NCBI GenBank assembly: GCA_964036195.1
Contig: OZ038452.1
Span: 29,027,785 to 29,091,784 of the forward strand
Origin: Sphaerolaimus hirsutus
Lineage: Eukaryota > Nematoda > Chromadorea > Monhysterida > Sphaerolaimidae
DNA: 64,000 nt
Direction: 5' to 3'
Part shown: piece after piece, positions 24,401 through 34,354 of the stretch
Layout of the letters: every line of letters starts with the position of its first letter
How positions within the stretch are numbered: position 1 is the stretch's first letter
Notes under the pieces: model-generated
What the model saw: the letters and a program-made list of their open reading frames with translations, nothing else
Databases searched by the model: none
What the model was told of the DNA's origin: nothing
Translations under genes and position numbers: made by a program

Positions 24401-27400
24401 TAACCCCTCAAAATGGTCACTGAAAAAATAACCCCCTCCTCGAAATACCCCCAATTGAGTGTAAAAAGATCGTAAATGACAAAAGCTGCGGTTTGTGATC
24501 CGGGCAATGCAGAACAGGGTTTGTTACGTTAGAACAGGGTTTATACCATCTACATACCTATATAAATCTATAGACGGTTATACATGTTGGTTTTTGTTGC
24601 ATTTTTCAATGTCTACTTATGTTACAAGCAACAAATAAGTACTGGGAGGTTAAGACAATTCGGCAATACCCCCTCGCCCCCCCCCCTCCTTCATTTAACC
24701 CCCTCAAAATCTCCACTTTGAAAAAAAAACCCGTGGGCTATTTCGAGCAAATACGGTAGCAGCCGGCGAGCGATTTTGCAATTTATCTGTTTCACACTGG
24801 TACTACGCATTGGATCTGTGCGTCGACCACTGCTCCCCGCACGCGTTCGACAGCTGCGCGGGACTGGCCCTGGCGCGCGCCGCCCTCTTCCACAACGGCA
24901 TCGAGGAGGTACGATGGTGAAAAAAATTTCGGTTTCTGGGTACCAAAAACGTAGTGGTCCTGAGAAACGTAATTTTTTTCCAAAAAATACTTTCCGAATA
25001 CTCGGAGAAACAAAAACAGCAGAACTTCGTCAATACACGGCAGTTAAACAGTTCACGTGTATCGGAAAATAAATACTGATGATAGTGTGAAATGGTTTGC
25101 ATGAAAATGTTTTCCAGGCGGATACCATTAAGTCGAGCTGAAAACTAGTGGCAAATTTATAATAACCCATTTGAGAACCATTTTGTGAAAATATCTGTGA
25201 TTAACAAATATTTCAAATTTAAAGCTTTCTTTTATTGCAAAAGTTTGACCCATCGTTGATATTCATATGCATATTGATTGAAATTCTGATATAAAAACAT
25301 AATGTTTTTCACGCCACCCTCGTAGGCGATCGCCGAAGAGAACCCGCCAAGCATGGCGCTGTTGATGGAGACGGGCAACCGCACCATGTCCGTGTTCGAC
25401 TGGGCGCTCAGACTCGACGCCGACCACCGCATCCTGGCCATGGAGGCGGCCAGCTTCGCCTACCAGCTCCTGTCGCTCATCAACAAGCACTGCGGCGCCG
25501 CCGGCCTCGACGACAGCCACGACTGCGAGGCCACCAAGCAGCTGCTCGCCCTGCGCCGCCGCGGCAACCAGCTCACCGAATGTGCGGCGGCGCGCTGCAA
25601 CCACCTGCTGCACGAGCTACGCGTCACGTCCGAGCGCTGGCTGCTGCACTACAACCTGGCGCGGCTGAACGAGAAGCAGCGGGCGCCCGTCAGCGCCGTC
25701 ATGTCGCACTACCACCGCGCTGCCGTAGAGCTGGCCGCCGACGGCGCCAAGTACCCGGAGAAGATCCGCGCCGCCTCGCAGCGGTACGCCATGGAGGCGC
25801 TCGATGTGCACTACCGCGTGCACGCCACTGCGCTGAAGTTTCTGCGCGGCACGTCTGTCCGGCTCAGCGGCGTCGGCCGCGCCAAGAACGATCTGGAGCT
25901 AACCGTGGATACATGTTGGTTGTTTGAGTTGATTTCAGGCGATAAACGGGCTTTCAGCACGTTGTAGAATCTCGAAAAACGTGATTTAATCGCGTAAATG
26001 TAAATTGTGGAAAGATAAGTGACAAATACAGTCTTTATCAAGAAACTCTTCTTATCACTTGCTATCACGTTTTTCGCGCTGATCTTCACTGCACTGAGGA
26101 AGGTGCGGATGCGGAATTTCCACATTTTGACCCTTCCGGGGGTTGGATAGATAGCAAATCGCGCAGACAGTAGGGTTGGGAACCCGACCCGAAGCCGATA
26201 CTCGCACACTTTTTGGAACCGAAACCCGATACCCGAACCGGATACCCGACCTCAATATCCGAACCCGCACTCAATACCCGAAAATACCCGCAAAAATTTC
26301 CCACAGTTCAATCTTTCAAGCAGTTTGGTAGCACTGTGAATACATCTTCCAGTTGTTTGGTGCAGTTGTAATTGAAACACTTCTAATCGGTTTGTTTCAA
26401 TTAGTACTGCAATTGATCTGCTTTTTATCATGTACTGCATGTTTTCATTCACATTTGAAAATATTTGATTCAATTGAAGACAATTCTTTTTGCCTTTCCT
26501 TTGGTTGCAGAAAACTGCAAAAAATATGTTACACCATTCATGGGGCCTCAGCAGCTATGGCATGACACTTAGGCGCTCCACACGGTGGTTGACGCTACTT
26601 TTTAGAAGTCGATTGAGTCAACTCAGAGTCAACTGTTTTAAGTATAACTATTTTTAATTGTTTACCTGTGTTGATTAAGAAATATTGAGAAGTCGATTGA
26701 TGTAGAATGAAAGAAGGGGATTTTTTGGATACATATTGTAAATGGCTCAGAGTCAATTGAATTGTTGACCAGTTGACTCTGAGTTGACGCTAATTTTGGC
26801 GTCAACTAGCGTGTGTGGGACCTATGGCCCAACAGGTGCAGCCGTCACTTACTCCAAAATAACAGAACCATTAAGCTCAATTGCTACAACTGGAAATGAT
26901 TACTAAGAAGCATTAAAACATATTTATTTTAGGTTTAGTGCAATGGCTTCAGCAGTTTTAAACAAGCATGTTTAGGTAACAATGTAGGTGAATCTGAATC
27001 CACCAAATATGTTTCTCTATTTTTATGGGCCTCAGCCACTATGGTGTGATGGTATCCACAACAAATGGAGTTATGTTTTATTACACAATTCAATGGTAAT
27101 GCTTATTCTTCAGCACGATGATTTTTTGGAAAAACTGATGCATGTCCATGTGTATTTGCACTTAGTTATACACCTTGTGATAGATACACTACACCATTTG
27201 TTCAATCCAATACCAAATGATTTTATCACTCGAACAGAACAATTATATTACCCGATACCTGAAAATTCTATTACCCGATACCCGACATTTTGACCCTAAA
27301 ACCCGACCCGATACCCGACCTCAATACCCGAACCCGATACCCGCAAAATTTTTGGAACCGATACCCGTTACCCGACCCGAAATTTTTAGGACCCGATACC

Positions 27401-30400
27401 CGAACCCGAAAATTTTGAAATTCCCAACCCTAGCAGACAGCCCCCAGATTTGCGGTTCAGGTAATAGCAGTCAAAAATTTGCCTTGGCATAGATTGATAG
27501 CTGGGTTATTTGTTGGCCCCCCCCCAAAAAAAAACAACAACAACAACCCACCCACATTGGAGACCCCTGCATCTCGGTGAAAAATTTAATTCTTGCTAAC
27601 ATCGAAGGTGCCGGCTATCGGCTGCACGGCGACGACATGCGTGTTTTATCCCGCTACTTGCATATATTTCGTACTCACGGCGTGACTCGAAACGAATACA
27701 AGAGGCGTGACAGTTGCGGTGTTGACAGGTCAGTAGCTTGTGTCAACTCCTCACAACGATGGCTGAGTTGAGGCTGTGCCTGAGTGCATGTTAACCCGCT
27801 GTGCATGTCAGGGGTATTCTAGATTTTGACCCTCCATGGGTTTGGATAGATAGCTAATCGCTTCTCTGGAGGAATAAGTATGAAAATTTGCGATTTTGAG
27901 TGAAAATTAGGGTCTATTTGCGCACCGGGATTACATGCACAGAAGGCCTCAGTCGTTGGGTTGTGTGTAAAATGTACTCTGCGAGCAGACTGCGCGCGCC
28001 GCCGGACGTGGTGGACGCGCTGGACGCGCTCATCGACGCGGTGGTGGACGACGAGCTGCTCATGACCGACGAGGACATCTTCGCAGAGAGCGACGCGCCG
28101 CTCGAGCCCGTCGACGAGGCGGCGCTGCTGTCCATGTGCGTGGACGCGCTGCGGCTGTGCGTCAAGCGCGCGCCCAACTACTACAAGGCCTACTACCGGC
28201 TCGCCTGGGCGCTGTGCCACTTCGACCAGGTGCCACTCCCAGACACTGGAAAAGCCCTGTAGAATGTCAAAGTCATGAAAAGTGTCAAAAGTCATTTAAA
28301 ATACCCTGTAAAATGACAAACGCGTTTGCCACTTTACAGGGCATTTCACATTACTTTTGACACTTTGCATGACATTTGACATTTTACAGGGCTTTCTACA
28401 TGGTATGGGAGTGCCCCCAGCTGCGCGACACGGTGGCCGCCGAGCACGCGCTCCTGGGCCCGGCGACTGCGGGCGACTCGCGCAACCCCTTCGCCGCCAG
28501 CGCCGCCTGGGGCTCGGGCCTGTTGGCGCAGCGCCGCGGCGGCAACCTGTTCGAGGGCGTGTGGCGGCTGCAGATCGAGGACGTGGAGCGGCGCGGCAGC
28601 TTCGCCTGGCACATGACCAGATCAGTGGCTTTGGCTGCGATGCTAGCAGAATGCAACTCGTCCATGGGCCATCTGCTGCAGATTGCTACGGCGCTCGCGA
28701 AGAAACCAGACGTCGATAAGTCCGTCTTTCTGTCGATAAATTGTCGATTGTGTCGATAATGATGTCATTATTCCGCGCAGGATTTACATGTCCGAAGTGG
28801 ACCGGGTGAAATGGTGTGCGAAAATTGTGACAATGGTGCAGTGTGTGGTGAAGCGATTGTGTGTACAAAATGAACGGGAAAAGTTGAAGCGTTGCTGTGC
28901 GGCGTTTGCTATCAATTGGTTGGTTTTAGCGGGTGTTACTTGCGTTAAATTTTTTCATTTTACCTATTTCATTTAAGCTTTTTTGTATTACCGTATTTCC
29001 TCGAAATACCTCCTGGAATTAACCCCCCCCCCTCGAAATACCCCCGGGTACTTTTGAGCTGAGGAAAAAATACCCCCCCCCTTCGAAATACCTCCCGTCT
29101 GGAATGATGTACAGGGTGTCCCACGTCAGGCGCACGGCTTCAATTTGCTTCCCAATTTGAATGAAAACTGCTCAAATTTGGTATGGGGGTAGATAAATGT
29201 ACCCCATTTGTTGTGTTAAGTACAGGGTTACATATCGCACGATTTCGTGTCGGAATGTGAAGCAGTTTCATATTTACATGTTTGAACGTATCCCATTGTA
29301 GGTGGCCCTGTGGAGTGACGTTGTTTTGCATATGATGCGATAAATGTAATAAATTTAGTGATATGAATGTTTGCGCCTAACATACCAAATGGGTCACATT
29401 TATCTACTGCCATGTCAAAATTATACTATTTTGATGAAGAATTGGTGTTCTGGTACACGAATCAAACTGTGCGCCGTATTCAAACACGTATTAAACTGTG
29501 CTTTACGTTCCAATGAAACCATGCACTTAACACAACAAATGGGGTACATTTATCTACCCCCATACCAAATTTGAGCAGTTTTCATTCAAAATTGACGTGT
29601 TGGGAGCCAATTGAATCCGTGCGCCTGACGTGGGCCACCCGATACATCATGTATTCTATGTACATGATGTATTTATCTACCGCAAATCCTCGAATAAGAC
29701 CCCCCCCTCGAATAACTCCCCCCCCTTGAATAACTCCCCCCTGTTGGCGAGGTGAGGAAAAAATAACTCCCCCCCTTGAATAACTCCCCCCTCTCAAAAA
29801 ATCCTCCCTATGATGAAAAGGATACAATGCAAAACTATAAAAGAATAGTAGCCTATGACAGCGACATAATGAAAGCAGATACATAATGTGTATGCAGTGT
29901 ATACACATTGTTATGTTGTTATTGGACGGTGAAATACCTTAATTAAACGAGTTTACATACTGCATCTATACAATGAATTAAGTCCACGTTTCCTGAGGAA
30001 ATAATAACTCCCCCCTCGAATAACTCCCCCCTTGAATAATTCCCCCCTCCAAAACGTCTGACGAAAAAATAACTCCCCTGGGGTCTTATTCAAGGATTTA
30101 GGGTATGTTAGTTTGCATCGCCGGTACACATATACGCTAAGTTGTGAATATATTTACCTATGTATGTTTATATGTCAGATATATCCTATCTGGACACGTT
30201 TATTACCGATTTTGGGTATGTAAAACCGTAGCCTACACTAGCAATTTCACGAAATTTCACGAAATAATAGCCCCTCCCCCTCAAATAAGCCCCCCTTCGA
30301 AATACCCTTCTCAAAATTTCCACTCAGAAAAAACCCTGGGGGTATTTCGAGGAAATACGGTATTTATGAACAAATGTATTACTAAAAAGTTTTCCGAAAA

Positions 30401-32893
30401 TCAGCCTTTTTGTAATTATCTGTTGTCAAAAAACACAGGTCGCAAGTTGAAAAGCGTCGGGCTTTCATGGACCACGATACGTTGCAAGCGTCGTTCATCG
30501 AAGCGTGCCTGCACCTGGAGCAGATCGATCCGTTCATCGGCACCGATGCCGCGTCGCTGTACGCGAACAGGGGCGCCGTGGGCGTGCTCGAGTACTGCAA
30601 TCGACGTAACGACATTGCGCAGGTAAACTACATGGTTTAGTTTGTCCGCAGCTATGCATTCCACTGGCCGTTCCATTCGATATGAAACTCCAGTATTTTC
30701 TGTGCCTTGACAAAGCGTTTATGAAAGCCTGTGTGAAATACATTTTCCGTACTCGAGTACATATTTTCAGGGGAAACGTAAACGTATTTACTCTGTAAAT
30801 ACTCGGGTGTAGTGATGGAATGGCGCCATGGCGCTGGCGCCATTTGAGGGCACCAAAGGGCGCCGCGCCATGGCGCCATTGGCGCTTGGCGCCCTTTTTC
30901 TGTGGCGCGCCTGGCGCCCACATTCTGAAAGGCGCCATGGCGCCCTTGGCGCTTGGCGCCCTTTTTCCGTGGCGCCCTTGGCGCCTGGCGCCCTGCTTAA
31001 AATGGGCGCCAAAAAGGCGCCAGCAGGGTTTCAAAGTGAGTGTTGTGTTAATGAAAAAAATAATGAAAAATGCATCTGTGGATGATCTAAATTCGTCAGA
31101 AAAATGGACGAAGTGGTGTGAGTCGGTGGAAATCTTTCGTCCAACGTGTGTCGATGTGTCTGACGGATCAGAAGACAAGAATGATGGACCGTCGAACTTG
31201 CAAAATTATAAAATAAGGATTCAAATCGTTGCAATTCCGTTTTTCTCCATTTCAGGAAAATATTGATTGGAAAAGCCTATTTGAAGTGAATGGATTGTTA
31301 TCAAATGACAATTTCTATTGTGTTTGAATTTGTCATGTGGATTTTATTTAAAAAAATTTTGTTGCCAGATGTGTTTTTGTTCATTACATCCTGAAGAACG
31401 CGAATTAAGACATGAATGCGTGTACCACGGTGCTGTTGCAACATTTTTAGCACAAGCAGGGTGTTGTAGGCACTTATTTTTCCTGGCGCCCTTGGCGCCT
31501 GGCGCCCTATTTTCCAAATGGCGCCATGGCGCCCTTGGCGCTTGGCGCCCTCTATCCGTGGCGCCCCTGGCGCCTGGCGCCCACTTTCCGAATGGCGCCC
31601 TTGGCGCCTGGCGCCATTTTTTCTGGCGCTTTTCCATCACTACTCGGGTGTAGTGATGGAAAAAGCGCCAGGACTTTGGCGCCAAGCGCCATGGCACTTT
31701 TCCGAACCGCAGCGCCAATATGGCGCCAGAAGCGCCATGGCGCTTTTTGCTTTGGCGCTGGCGCCAAACGCCAGCGTCAGGCGTTTTGTTCCTAGCCCCA
31801 CGCGAAAATAGCGCCAAGCGCCATGGCGCTTTTCGATTTGCCGCTAGCGCTTTCCCATCACTACTCGGGTTATACCTATTTTTCAAGTGAAAACAAATAT
31901 GTTTTAACAACCATGATAAGACTCTGACCCTTCTTTCGAACTTTTCTCGAACATCAGCGCACGAGAATTGGCTTGCTTTGTCGTTTCATGTTCCAATGCC
32001 GCGCGGAGGCGGAACCATGTAAAGTGTGCGGGTGCCAATGTGATCCATTGGAAAAATGCATCCGCCTCATGAATCTTGACCGCGCAGATAATTCGATCGG
32101 AGAGACAGCGGTCCACGAGTGCAGCGGGCACTGCGTCAGGGGTCGGCTACAAAAGACAGCGCCAGGTGAGTTCAGCTTTTTAGGTATGAAACATTTGGTT
32201 TCACATTTGTAGAGTTTCATTTCAAAAGTGCACAAGTCCACAGCATTCTAACTCTGGTGTTGGCCCTAATGTGCCATGTTTTATTGACAAGGCTCCTCCT
32301 TCCGCTGTACCTTACCAATCTTTTGTGCACTTGACTTGTGCACTTTTGCCAACAAACATTTTGCAAATTTATAATTTCTATGTGAAACTTATGGATTTGC
32401 GCACTTTCGACGGGAAACTGCAAAACTGCACGCATGCACTTTTGGAATGAAACTCTTCACTTAGCTTTGATCATTGACTAAATATAAAGTATCCGAGTTA
32501 CCTTCCATTTGTTCGCCTCAGAAGGATCCACCAGCCGGTGGTGCGGCGCGGCCGAGTGCATCCGCTGGGCCTTCAACATCCAGCCCCAAAAAGTCACAAT
32601 CCTCCACGGAGGGTGCGAAACGAGCTCGTGTCAACGCCCGCCAGCCAGCCGCCGCGGACAAGTTTGCCGAGCAGCAAAGACGACAGCAAGCCCAACTGCA
32701 GCAGCGGCAGTCGCAGCAGCAGCAGCAGCGGCAGTCGCAGCAGGAACAAGAGCAGCAGGCGCAGCAGCAACTGCTCGAGCAGCAGGCACTCCTTCTGGCG
32801 CTGCACGCGCAGATCGAGGCGTGCGCTGCGAGCGGCGTCGACGTGCACCAGCTGCAGCTGCTCGCCGACTTGTCGCGCAGCGGCTTGATTTAG
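15428..32893 (+). CDS. CABIN1: CABIN1-type protein (calcineurin-binding protein; HIRA histone-chaperone complex subunit)
   Basis: In animals CABIN1 is a TPR-rich nuclear protein of the HIRA-UBN-CABIN1 complex for H3.3 deposition; in vertebrates it also binds calcineurin and MEF2. Exons: 15428-15576, 16048-16291, (gap), 16967-17042, 17616-17788, 18032-18138, 18213-18285, 18577-18778, 19998-20198, 20582-20910, 21133-21326, 21640-21869, 22123-22306, 22641-23019, 23385-24015, 24179-24354, 24771-24908, 25326-25914, 27608-27728, 27989-28229, 28421-28719, 28781-28918, 30439-30622, 31958-32134 (or 32165), 32522-32893. Phases agree at every listed join except across the N gap and the final one. Recognisable blocks are LYQRGELRQAVHVAQALTHA, THLYHLLADYNLKAKDFERA, HAFDSCAGLALARAALFHNG, EQCTYCLFKFPAKRKRYLDE, RYAMEALDVHYRVHATALKF, YYKAYYRLAWALCHF and RRGSFAWHMTRS. 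Visible length is about 1,880 aa, against about 2,220 in human. The N-terminus, the gap exon and the last join are unsettled. Confidence 0.88.
15624..15995. repeat. inverted-repeat element with CATGCCCGCCGGGTCTACAT words
   Basis: Left copies of TGTAGACCCGGC are mirrored at about 15940-15995 by GCCCGCCGGGTCAACATG and similar words. The middle contains two divergent copies of a TGCACTTTC-bearing AT-rich segment. It lies in the CABIN1 intron 15577-16047. No target duplication was established. Confidence 0.45.
16719..16918. other. assembly gap (200 N) inside CABIN1
   Basis: Two hundred Ns interrupt a C-tract hAT-like element that begins with CAGGGTCTCC at about 16501. The CABIN1 exons on either side (ending 16291 and beginning 16967) are both phase 0. 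The roughly 35-residue segment expected between them from the family alignment is absent, so an exon probably lies in this gap. Confidence 0.6.
18787..19717. mobile_element. hAT-like element inserted at a CABIN1 splice donor
   Basis: The tips are CAGAGTTGTGCAAATAC and the mirror TTCCAACTCTG. The perfect 8-bp target duplication GTGAGCAG (18779-18786 and 19718-19725) is itself the splice donor following the exon that ends at 18778. The arms are AAACGTAAACGTAAATAC arrays. A nested introner-like copy lies at about 19066-19250 (left GTGAGTCCCAGACCCTG, right GGATTGGCACCAG). Confidence 0.82.
19778..19968. mobile_element. hAT-like MITE, GGGTATCGGGT type
   Basis: The tips are TAGGGTTGGGAA and the mirror CCAACCCTA. 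The interior is degenerate TCGGGTATCGGTT words. The flanks GATACATAC and AATACATA share most of an 8-mer. It lies in the same CABIN1 intron as the element at 18787. Confidence 0.68.
21327..21639. mobile_element. introner-like element forming a whole CABIN1 intron
   Basis: The 313-bp intron starts GTGCCAGTCCCACACCCTG and ends GGGACTGCCCCAG. The two ends are mirror images after the first bases (CAGTCCCA against TGGGACTG), with further inverted words GTAAAAGACCCTG throughout. The flanking exons (ending TDKLS, resuming ADLRRLDVD) join in phase 2 with no extra sequence, so the element and the intron are identical in extent. CCAG lies on both sides. Confidence 0.85.
21870..22122. mobile_element. 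degraded introner-like copy inside a CABIN1 intron
   Basis: Within this 253-bp intron, an inverted-repeat stretch from about 21895 (CCCCCCAGAACGTGTAGAC) to about 22075 (CACGTTCTGGGG) has the CATGACATTTTACATGAC words of the introner-like family. Here the element lies inside the intron rather than coinciding with it. The real donor (GTTGGAT) and acceptor (CTCATTTCAG) lie outside. Confidence 0.5.
23045..23310. mobile_element. palindromic element, CCGTATTCGCTCGAATAATG variant
   Basis: Tips ACCGTATTCGCTCGAATAAT and ATTATTCGAGTAAATACGGTA mirror each other, in the CABIN1 intron 23020-23384. This is a variant of the TA-flanked palindromic group. It has no ORF. Confidence 0.6.
24380..24759. mobile_element. 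TA-flanked palindromic element next to a CABIN1 acceptor
   Basis: The left end near 24380 reads CCGTAAATATATCCTCGAAA. The right end is ATTTCGAGCAAATACGGTA at 24739-24758, a few bases before the exon that begins at 24771. The middle shares a TGTAAA...AGAACAGGGTT segment with copies at 42672-43124 and 55062-55367. It has no ORF. Confidence 0.55.
26171..27432. mobile_element. long hAT-like element, GGGTATCGGGT type, in CABIN1 intron
   Basis: The tips are TAGGGTTGGGAACCC and TTCCCAACCCTA. The target duplication GCAGACAG is perfect (26163-26170 and 27433-27440). Both arms are CCGATACCCGAA arrays. The 900-bp middle carries a nested element with CACACGGTTGTTGACG-like ends at about 26575-26822, and two diverged copies of a GGGCCTCAGC segment. 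No transposase ORF is present. Confidence 0.8.
28230..28420. mobile_element. introner-like element forming a whole CABIN1 intron
   Basis: The 191-bp intron begins GTGCCACTCCCAGACACTGG and ends TATGGGAGTGCCCCCAG, with the inverted words AAAGCCCTGTAGAATGTC and GACATTTTACAGGGCTT next inward. The exons on each side (ending CHFDQ, resuming LRDTVAAEH) join in phase 0. CCAG flanks both sides. Element and intron have the same extent. Confidence 0.87.
29113..29640. mobile_element. long inverted-repeat element (CAGGGTGTCCCACGTCAGG tips)
   Basis: The left arm CAGGGTGTCCCACGTCAGGC and the right arm GCCTGACGTGGGCCACCC mirror each other. A second inverted pair is AAATTTGGTATGGGGGTAG / CTACCCCCATACCAAATTT. 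It lies in the CABIN1 intron 28919-30438 with palindromic-group elements on both sides (about 28990-29110 and 29685-30105). It has no ORF. Confidence 0.65.
30810..31642. mobile_element. hAT-like element, GCGCCAAGCGCC type
   Basis: The tips are TAGTGATGGAA and the mirror TTCCATCACTA, with perfect CTCGGGTG duplications (30802-30809 and 31643-31650). Each arm is a degenerate array of GGCGCCATGGCGCCCTTGGC words. The middle (about 31020-31475) is unique-looking AT-rich DNA. It lies in the CABIN1 intron 30623-31957. Confidence 0.82.
31651..31863. mobile_element. second hAT-like GCGCCAAGCGCC element, directly abutting
   Basis: This 213-bp element has tips TAGTGATGGAAAAAGCGCC and the mirror CCCATCACTA. 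It begins right after the right target copy of its neighbour and is followed by CTCGGGTT (7 of 8). It appears to have inserted into the existing target duplication. Confidence 0.8.
32522..32893 (+). CDS. CABIN1: probable last exon of the CABIN1-like gene, poly-Q C-terminus
   Basis: The frame opens after CCTCAG at 32521 and runs to TAG at 32891-32893. It encodes a Pro/Ser/Ala-rich start, a basic KRARVNAR stretch (possible nuclear localisation signal), a Gln-rich run of about 50 residues, and an amphipathic tail LLLALHAQIEACAASG. It must be entered in phase 0. The strong donor GTGAGT after the preceding exon (ending 32165) is phase 1, but a weaker donor at 32135 (GTCAGG) is phase 0 and keeps the frame. 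It may belong to CABIN1 or, less likely, be a separate terminal exon. Confidence 0.6.
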   Translation, partial: KDPPAGGAARPSASAGPSTSSPKKSQSSTEGAKRARVNARQPAAADKFAEQQRRQQAQLQQRQSQQQQQRQSQQEQEQQAQQQLLEQQALLLALHAQIEACAASGVDVHQLQLLADLSRSGLI

Positions 32894-34354
32894 GCTTGCT
32901 GTCGGTTTTTCAAACTTTTCATTAATTAGAAGTGCGGGGATACTGGTCGAGTGTTGTTAATTTTTGATTGCTCGAATACTGAATTCAATTGCATTTTCTT
33001 CGTTGAACGTGGTGAATGTGTTGTAATTGATACAGCGATTGTTGCCATTGTCAATACAGTTTTCATTTTTCACAGTGCATAACGATACCGCCTATTTCTG
33101 AATACTGAACATTACGGGGTATACCTATTCGCTAAATGTAGCAACGGGGTATATAGGTAAGCTAGGTAAATAATATTTTTACATTACCCCAAGTATGAGA
33201 TTTTGTAGTAAAACACATCGCAATTAACTCCTCGAAACACATCTTGTATTCAAATATATAGCTGATGGCAAAAACACATTAAATACAGACTCATTGAGTT
33301 TCTGCGCTTTTGCTTTACACAGAAACGCGGAAACTGAATTTTTTTTGAAAACTAAACTCTAATCATCTTCATTTTTGTGTTCTTCAGTAAAAAAATCATT
33401 TGAGTTTTGAAGTGTGGTACAAAAAGATGCAGGCTAGTGATGTAACCCCGCTAGACATGCAGCCTGGGCGGTCATTGTTATACCCATTAGTCATGTATAA
33501 GCCTAATTGGGTGCTGTTCATGTCCTCGCTGCATGCTGTACAAATGAATTTCAATTTTTCTAGAAAAAAACATCGATATTGAGTGTTGAAAGTTTCTAGT
33601 GGTGAAATAAAAATTAAAAAACAATAATGTTTTTGAAAAATACCCCCCCCCCCCATCAGGGGTCTCGAATGGGGTACCCCCCCCCCAAACTGCCCAGCTA
33701 TCTATCTATCCCGGAGGCCGGTCAGCTATCTATCTATCCCGGAGGCAAAATTTTGGGCTACTACCACCTAAACACCCCCCCCCCCCAAAGTCGCCCAGCT
33801 ATCTACCTATCTGGAGCGATTTTTCAGAAACTATACCCCAATTTTCGCTCAAAATCGCTATTTTTCATACCTATATATAGATTTTCATCTCCAAAATCAC
33901 TAGTTCATGCGTCCAACTGCCTATTTTCAGCTATTTTAAGTACTATATGCTCTTGTATATCCATTTTGAGCTATTTTACACCTACTTTTAGTGATTTTTC
34001 TCCCTTTTCTTCTATGCCCCGAAAAAGCCTATCTATCGAACCACCACAACCCCCCAACCCCCCCCCCCCCCAGAAAATTTTTCAGCTATCTATCCCTCCA
34101 GAGGAGCGATTTGCTATCTATCCAACCACTCGGAGGGTCAAAATTTGTAAATGACTACTGGCCCCCATTTGTAAATGACTACTGGGTATACATGACTAAC
34201 GGGTAAACGGGTGACTGCCGGGGCTGCATGACTAGAAGGTCTGCACGTTTTTGTTTTGCACAGAAACACGAAGATATCTTTTGAGGAGTACATGAAATCC
34301 ATGATTCCGCAAACACGTCTCAAAGTGGGCCGCTCCAAATCCGGCACGAATGTA
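32894..34354. other. convergent intergenic region between CABIN1 and the membrane-protein gene
   Basis: Bases 32894-33600 are AT-rich without a recognised feature apart from a CATGACTAGTGGG-like fragment at 33430-33505. A C-tract hAT-like copy lies at 33656-34136, followed by repeats of GTAAATGACTACTGG to about 34190. Both genes end toward this region. Confidence 0.45.
33656..34136. mobile_element. C-tract hAT-like element, copy
   Basis: It begins CAGGGGTCTCGAATGGGG and ends at CCACTCGGAGGGTC, closely matching the complete copy at 14230-14755 across CCCGGAGG, GCTATCTATCTATC and the two AAAATCGCTATTTTTCATAC segments. The extreme right tip is missing or diverged and no target duplication is visible. 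Confidence 0.65.

Noticed and set aside
30810..31642. GC-rich GCGCC blocks as CpG-island promoter or coding exon
   Set aside because: They are degenerate GCGCCAAGCGCC arrays inside an element with hAT-like tips and target duplications. Open frames there are repeat-derived.
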